Below are positions 6,008 to 8,519 of a stretch of 8,519 nt of DNA, in pieces. The stretch spans positions 1-8,519 of the forward strand of contig JASGGQ010000112.1 of assembly GCA_047604965.1 (NCBI GenBank), read 5' to 3'. This stretch comes from JAGIBJ01 sp047604965. GTDB taxonomy: Bacteria > Actinomycetota > Thermoleophilia > Solirubrobacterales > Solirubrobacteraceae. Under the pieces are notes generated by a model. That model was not told the origin of the DNA, did no database searches, and was given only the letters and a program-made list of their open reading frames with translations. Position 1 is the first letter of the stretch, and every line of letters starts with the position of its first letter. The translations under genes were made by a program, and so were the position numbers.

Positions 6008-7224
6008 CCGCTGGCGCACCGCGCGCGGTGGTGGCCTGCCCCTCGCTGCCACTGCCCCCGATCTCCGGTGGGCGCAAGCGCACGCTGCGGCTCGTCGAAG
6101 CGATCGAGCGGGCCGGCGCGACGCCGCACCTGCTCGCGCTCGATGGCACCGCACGGCAGCTCGCCCAGCTGCGCGCCCGCGGCTGGCAGGCCGAAGTGCA
6201 TCCGCATCCGCCGGCCGGGCGGGCCGCCAAGCTCGCGCAGCGCGCCCGCCAGGAGCTCATCGGCGAACCGGAGCCGCACCACCCGGTGCTCGCCGCGCGC
6301 CTGGCGGCGCTCTCCCGCCGCGCCGCGATCGTGCAGCTCGAAGAGGCGTGGATGGAGCAATATGTCGCCCGCTTGCCCGGCGGCCCGCTGCTCGTCGCCA
6401 GCCCACACAACGCCGACGCTGAGATGCTGCGCCACTTCGCCGACGCTGCCGACGGCCGCCGCGAAGCGGCGCGCCTGCGCGTGCGGGCGCGCCGCCTCGC
6501 ACAGACCGAACGGCGCGCCGTGCGAGCGGCCGGGCTGACGATCACCGTCAGCGAGCACGACGACGCCTACTTCCGCCGGCTCGGCGCGCGCGACACGACG
6601 CTCGTCCCCAACGGCGTCGACGACGAGCTGTTCGAGCTCGACCCACGCTCCGGCCAACCCGGTCGCGTGCTGTTCTTCGGCGCCTACCACTGGGCACCCA
6701 ACCGCGAAGGGCTGGTCCGCTTCTTGCGCGAAGGGTGGGGCCGCGTCGTCGCGCAGCAGCCGAACGCGCGGCTGCGCGTCGTCGGCTCCGGGCCACTGGA
6801 GGCGGTGCGCGCCGCCGCGAGCGGACTGGCCGGGGTGGAGGTCGCCGGCCTCGTCGATGACATCGTGGCCGAGCTGGCCGCTGCCGCGCTGGTCGTCGTG
6901 CCGGTGTGGACCGGTGGCGGCACCCGCATCAAGGTGCTCGAAGCGATGGCCGCCGCGCGCCCGGTCGTCGGCACCCCGGTCGGCGTCGAACGGATCGGCT
7001 TTCTCGACGGCGAACATGGCGCCATCCGCGATACTCCCGCGCAGCTCGCGGATGCCGTCGCCGCGCTGCTGGATGCCGGCGAACGCGGCGTCGCGGCCGG
7101 CATCGCTGCCCGTGCGGCCGTCCGCAGCTACAGCTGGCGGGCGCTTACCGCGCCGCTGGAGCAGCGGTACCGCGACGCGCTCGGTGCCTTCCAGGGAGCC
7201 CCGGTGAGCGGCGGCCTTCGATGA
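6004..7224 (+). CDS. Glycosyltransferase of the GT4 / Glyco_trans_1_4 type
   Basis: A 406-residue GT-B glycosyltransferase. The N-terminus has CPSLPLPPISGGRKRT (12-27), the glycine-rich acceptor-side loop of this branch, and SPHNAD (133-138). SEHDDAYF (183-190) and VPNGVDDELF (201-210) mark the domain linker, then FFGAYHWAPN (224-233), VVGSGP (259-264) and VPVWTGGGTRIKVLEAMA (299-316). In the EX7E position the first Glu is Gly305 and the second is E313; a Gly-rich GGTR form is common in this subgroup and does not imply inactivity. The frame is open upstream to 5698, but that part lies within the methyltransferase gene. GTG at 6004 forms a GTGA overlap with its stop and places the first strand at once, so it is chosen. 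Translation is probably coupled. Substrate unknown. Confidence 0.9.
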   Translation: MTAGAPRAVVACPSLPLPPISGGRKRTLRLVEAIERAGATPHLLALDGTARQLAQLRARGWQAEVHPHPPAGRAAKLAQRARQELIGEPEPHHPVLAARLAALSRRAAIVQLEEAWMEQYVARLPGGPLLVASPHNADAEMLRHFADAADGRREAARLRVRARRLAQTERRAVRAAGLTITVSEHDDAYFRRLGARDTTLVPNGVDDELFELDPRSGQPGRVLFFGAYHWAPNREGLVRFLREGWGRVVAQQPNARLRVVGSGPLEAVRAAASGLAGVEVAGLVDDIVAELAAAALVVVPVWTGGGTRIKVLEAMAAARPVVGTPVGVERIGFLDGEHGAIRDTPAQLADAVAALLDAGERGVAAGIAARAAVRSYSWRALTAPLEQRYRDALGAFQGAPVSGGLR

Positions 7225-8519
7225 GCGATCGGCCGAACGATGCAGCGGCAGGCCGCGCCGCGCCCGACAAGCAGCCGCGCGACGCTGCGACGGCCGACAG
7301 CCCGCCGCGCGGCACCGGGTACTCCGACGAGGCGCTGGAAACGTTGCGGATGGTCACCGCCGCCGACGACGAGATCACCGAGGAGCAACGCCAAGTTCGC
7401 GACAAGACCGCGAAAGGCATGATGCTCGTCGGCGTGCGGACCGTCGTCGTGCGCGGCCTCGGGCTGCTCGGGACGATCTTCCTCGCACGGCTGCTCTCGC
7501 CGGAAGACTACGGGGTCGTCGCGCTTGGCCTGACGATCATCGTGCTCGGTCGCTTCCTCGCCGACGGCGGCCTCGGCCCCGGCCTGATCCGCCGCGAGCA
7601 GCCACCGCAACGCTACGAGTACGCCGCGCTGCTCGCCTTCCAGCAGCTCGTCACCTGGCCGGTCGCCGCGCTCGGGTCATTGCTGGCCTTTACGACCCTC
7701 TCGGTCGGCGGCAGCGACGGCGCACTGACGATGAGCTTGATGCTCGTCGGCATGGTGATCGACGTGATGCGCAGCGCGAACTCGATCGCCTGCGAACGCG
7801 AGCTCGAATACCAGCCGATCGTGCGGGCGGAGATCGTCGAGTTCCTCGTGTACAACGTGCTCGCGATCGGGCTGGTCGCCGGCGGCATGGGACTCGTCGG
7901 CGTTGGCATCGCGAACGTCGCCCGCGCGGCCGTTGGCAGCAGCCTGCTGATCCTCACCGGGCCGCTCGGTTGGGTGACGCCGCGCTGGAACGGCGGCGTG
8001 GTGCGCAGTCTCGCGAAGTTCGGCGCGTACTTCCAGGCGTCGTGGCTGGCGACGATGCTGCGCGACCAAGGACTCGCGATGCTGCTCTTTGCGATCAGTG
8101 GTCGTGCGTCGCTTGGCGCGTTCGATCAGGCGCGGCGCCTGCTGGTGATCGTCACGCTCGTCTTCGAGTCGGCGTGGCGGGTCGGGCTGCCCGGCCTGGC
8201 GCGGATGATGGAGGCCGGCGCCGCCCCGAAGATGCTGCTCGAACGGGGGCTGGGCCTGGCCGGTGTCGCGATGGCGTTCCCGGTCGTCGGCCTGGTCGCG
8301 ACCTGCGACTGGCTGGTGCCGCTGCTGCTCGGCGACGGCTGGACTGAGACGGCGCGCTTGATCCCGTGGGTCGGTGCGGCGATCATGATTACGATCCCGA
8401 TCGCGACGATCATCTCGACCTTGCTGTGGGCCCAAGATGAACCGAAGAAGGTGTTCGTGATGGGGATGCCGGCGCTCGCCGTCACGCTCGCCGCAGGGGC
8501 GCTGGCGATGACCCGCTAC
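7221..8519 (+). CDS. Oligosaccharide flippase (MOP superfamily, Wzx-like), 3' end cut by window
   Basis: The first 433 residues of a polytopic membrane protein of the Polysacc_synt family, which flips lipid-linked glycans from the cytoplasmic to the outer face of the membrane. The family start is clear: a membrane helix from about residue 66, ARLLSPEDYG (89-98), a second helix (99-114), then DGGLGPGLIRRE (115-126). Further hydrophobic segments alternate with charged loops up to the edge. Homologues usually run to about 480-510 residues, so perhaps 50-80 are missing. Before the first helix is a 65-residue polar extension: a Pro/Ala/Asp-rich half, then an acidic, helix-prone half (SDEALETLRMV to EEQRQVRDKTAKG). 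ATG 7221 overlaps the preceding stop as ATGA, which supports this start; Met44 and Met67 are alternatives. The reading frame has no stop before 8519. Confidence 0.92.
   Translation, partial: MSDRPNDAAAGRAAPDKQPRDAATADSPPRGTGYSDEALETLRMVTAADDEITEEQRQVRDKTAKGMMLVGVRTVVVRGLGLLGTIFLARLLSPEDYGVVALGLTIIVLGRFLADGGLGPGLIRREQPPQRYEYAALLAFQQLVTWPVAALGSLLAFTTLSVGGSDGALTMSLMLVGMVIDVMRSANSIACERELEYQPIVRAEIVEFLVYNVLAIGLVAGGMGLVGVGIANVARAAVGSSLLILTGPLGWVTPRWNGGVVRSLAKFGAYFQASWLATMLRDQGLAMLLFAISGRASLGAFDQARRLLVIVTLVFESAWRVGLPGLARMMEAGAAPKMLLERGLGLAGVAMAFPVVGLVATCDWLVPLLLGDGWTETARLIPWVGAAIMITIPIATIISTLLWAQDEPKKVFVMGMPALAVTLAAGALAMTRY

Noticed and set aside
4802..6154. 450-codon minus-strand open frame over the reductase end and the methyltransferase
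   Set aside because: It has an Arg/Ala/Gly/Val-biased shadow composition, and the opposite frame carries all FkbM motifs.
5254..7017. Long minus-strand open frame across the methyltransferase and third glycosyltransferase
   Set aside because: It has low-complexity composition, no recognisable domain, and crosses the boundary of two well-supported plus-strand genes.
7677..8435. 252-codon minus-strand open frame antisense to the flippase
   Set aside because: It is rich in Arg, His, Asp and Gln with no domain. The plus frame shows the flippase signature and is open to the window edge.

Overview
This 8.5-kb window is GC-rich throughout, with G or C at most third codon positions and many GTG or otherwise non-ATG starts. 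It looks like a high-GC bacterial chromosome. An actinobacterial lineage such as Thermoleophilia would fit the codon use and gene content, but that is an impression and not a placement. I see no phage or insertion-sequence genes, rRNA, tRNA or CRISPR array.

Layout from left to right. Positions 1-149 are non-coding and hold four head-to-tail copies of a 22-bp unit (49-136); the last copy runs into the ribosome binding site of the first gene. Positions 150-1409 (+) encode an AAA_14/DUF4143 P-loop ATPase with a PD-(D/E)XK-like C-terminal signature. It converges on two minus-strand GT4 glycosyltransferase genes, transcribed in the order 4020-2788 (WbaZ-like) then 2702-1503. A 70-bp divergent intergenic region (4021-4090) separates these from a plus-strand run: a classical short-chain dehydrogenase/reductase (4091-4888), an FkbM-type O-methyltransferase (4973-6007), a third GT4-like glycosyltransferase (6004-7224) and a MOP-superfamily polysaccharide flippase (7221 to the window edge, incomplete). 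The last three genes are tightly packed, with 4-bp GTGA and ATGA stop/start overlaps.

The six genes from 1503 to 8519 form a coherent surface-glycan (O-antigen, capsule or exopolysaccharide-type) locus. Three cytoplasmic glycosyltransferases would build a lipid-linked oligosaccharide. The FkbM enzyme would methylate a sugar or its substituent. The reductase could supply or modify a precursor. The flippase would move the finished unit across the membrane. No initiating phosphoglycosyltransferase, Wzy polymerase, ligase or nucleotide-sugar pathway is visible, so the locus probably continues past the right edge. The ATPase gene on the left is unlikely to belong to this pathway.

I found no clearly new system. 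The points most worth checking are the 22-bp repeat array abutting the ATPase gene, an Asp in place of the usual tetrad Asn in the reductase, the long polar N-terminal extension of the flippase, and the glycan the locus makes.
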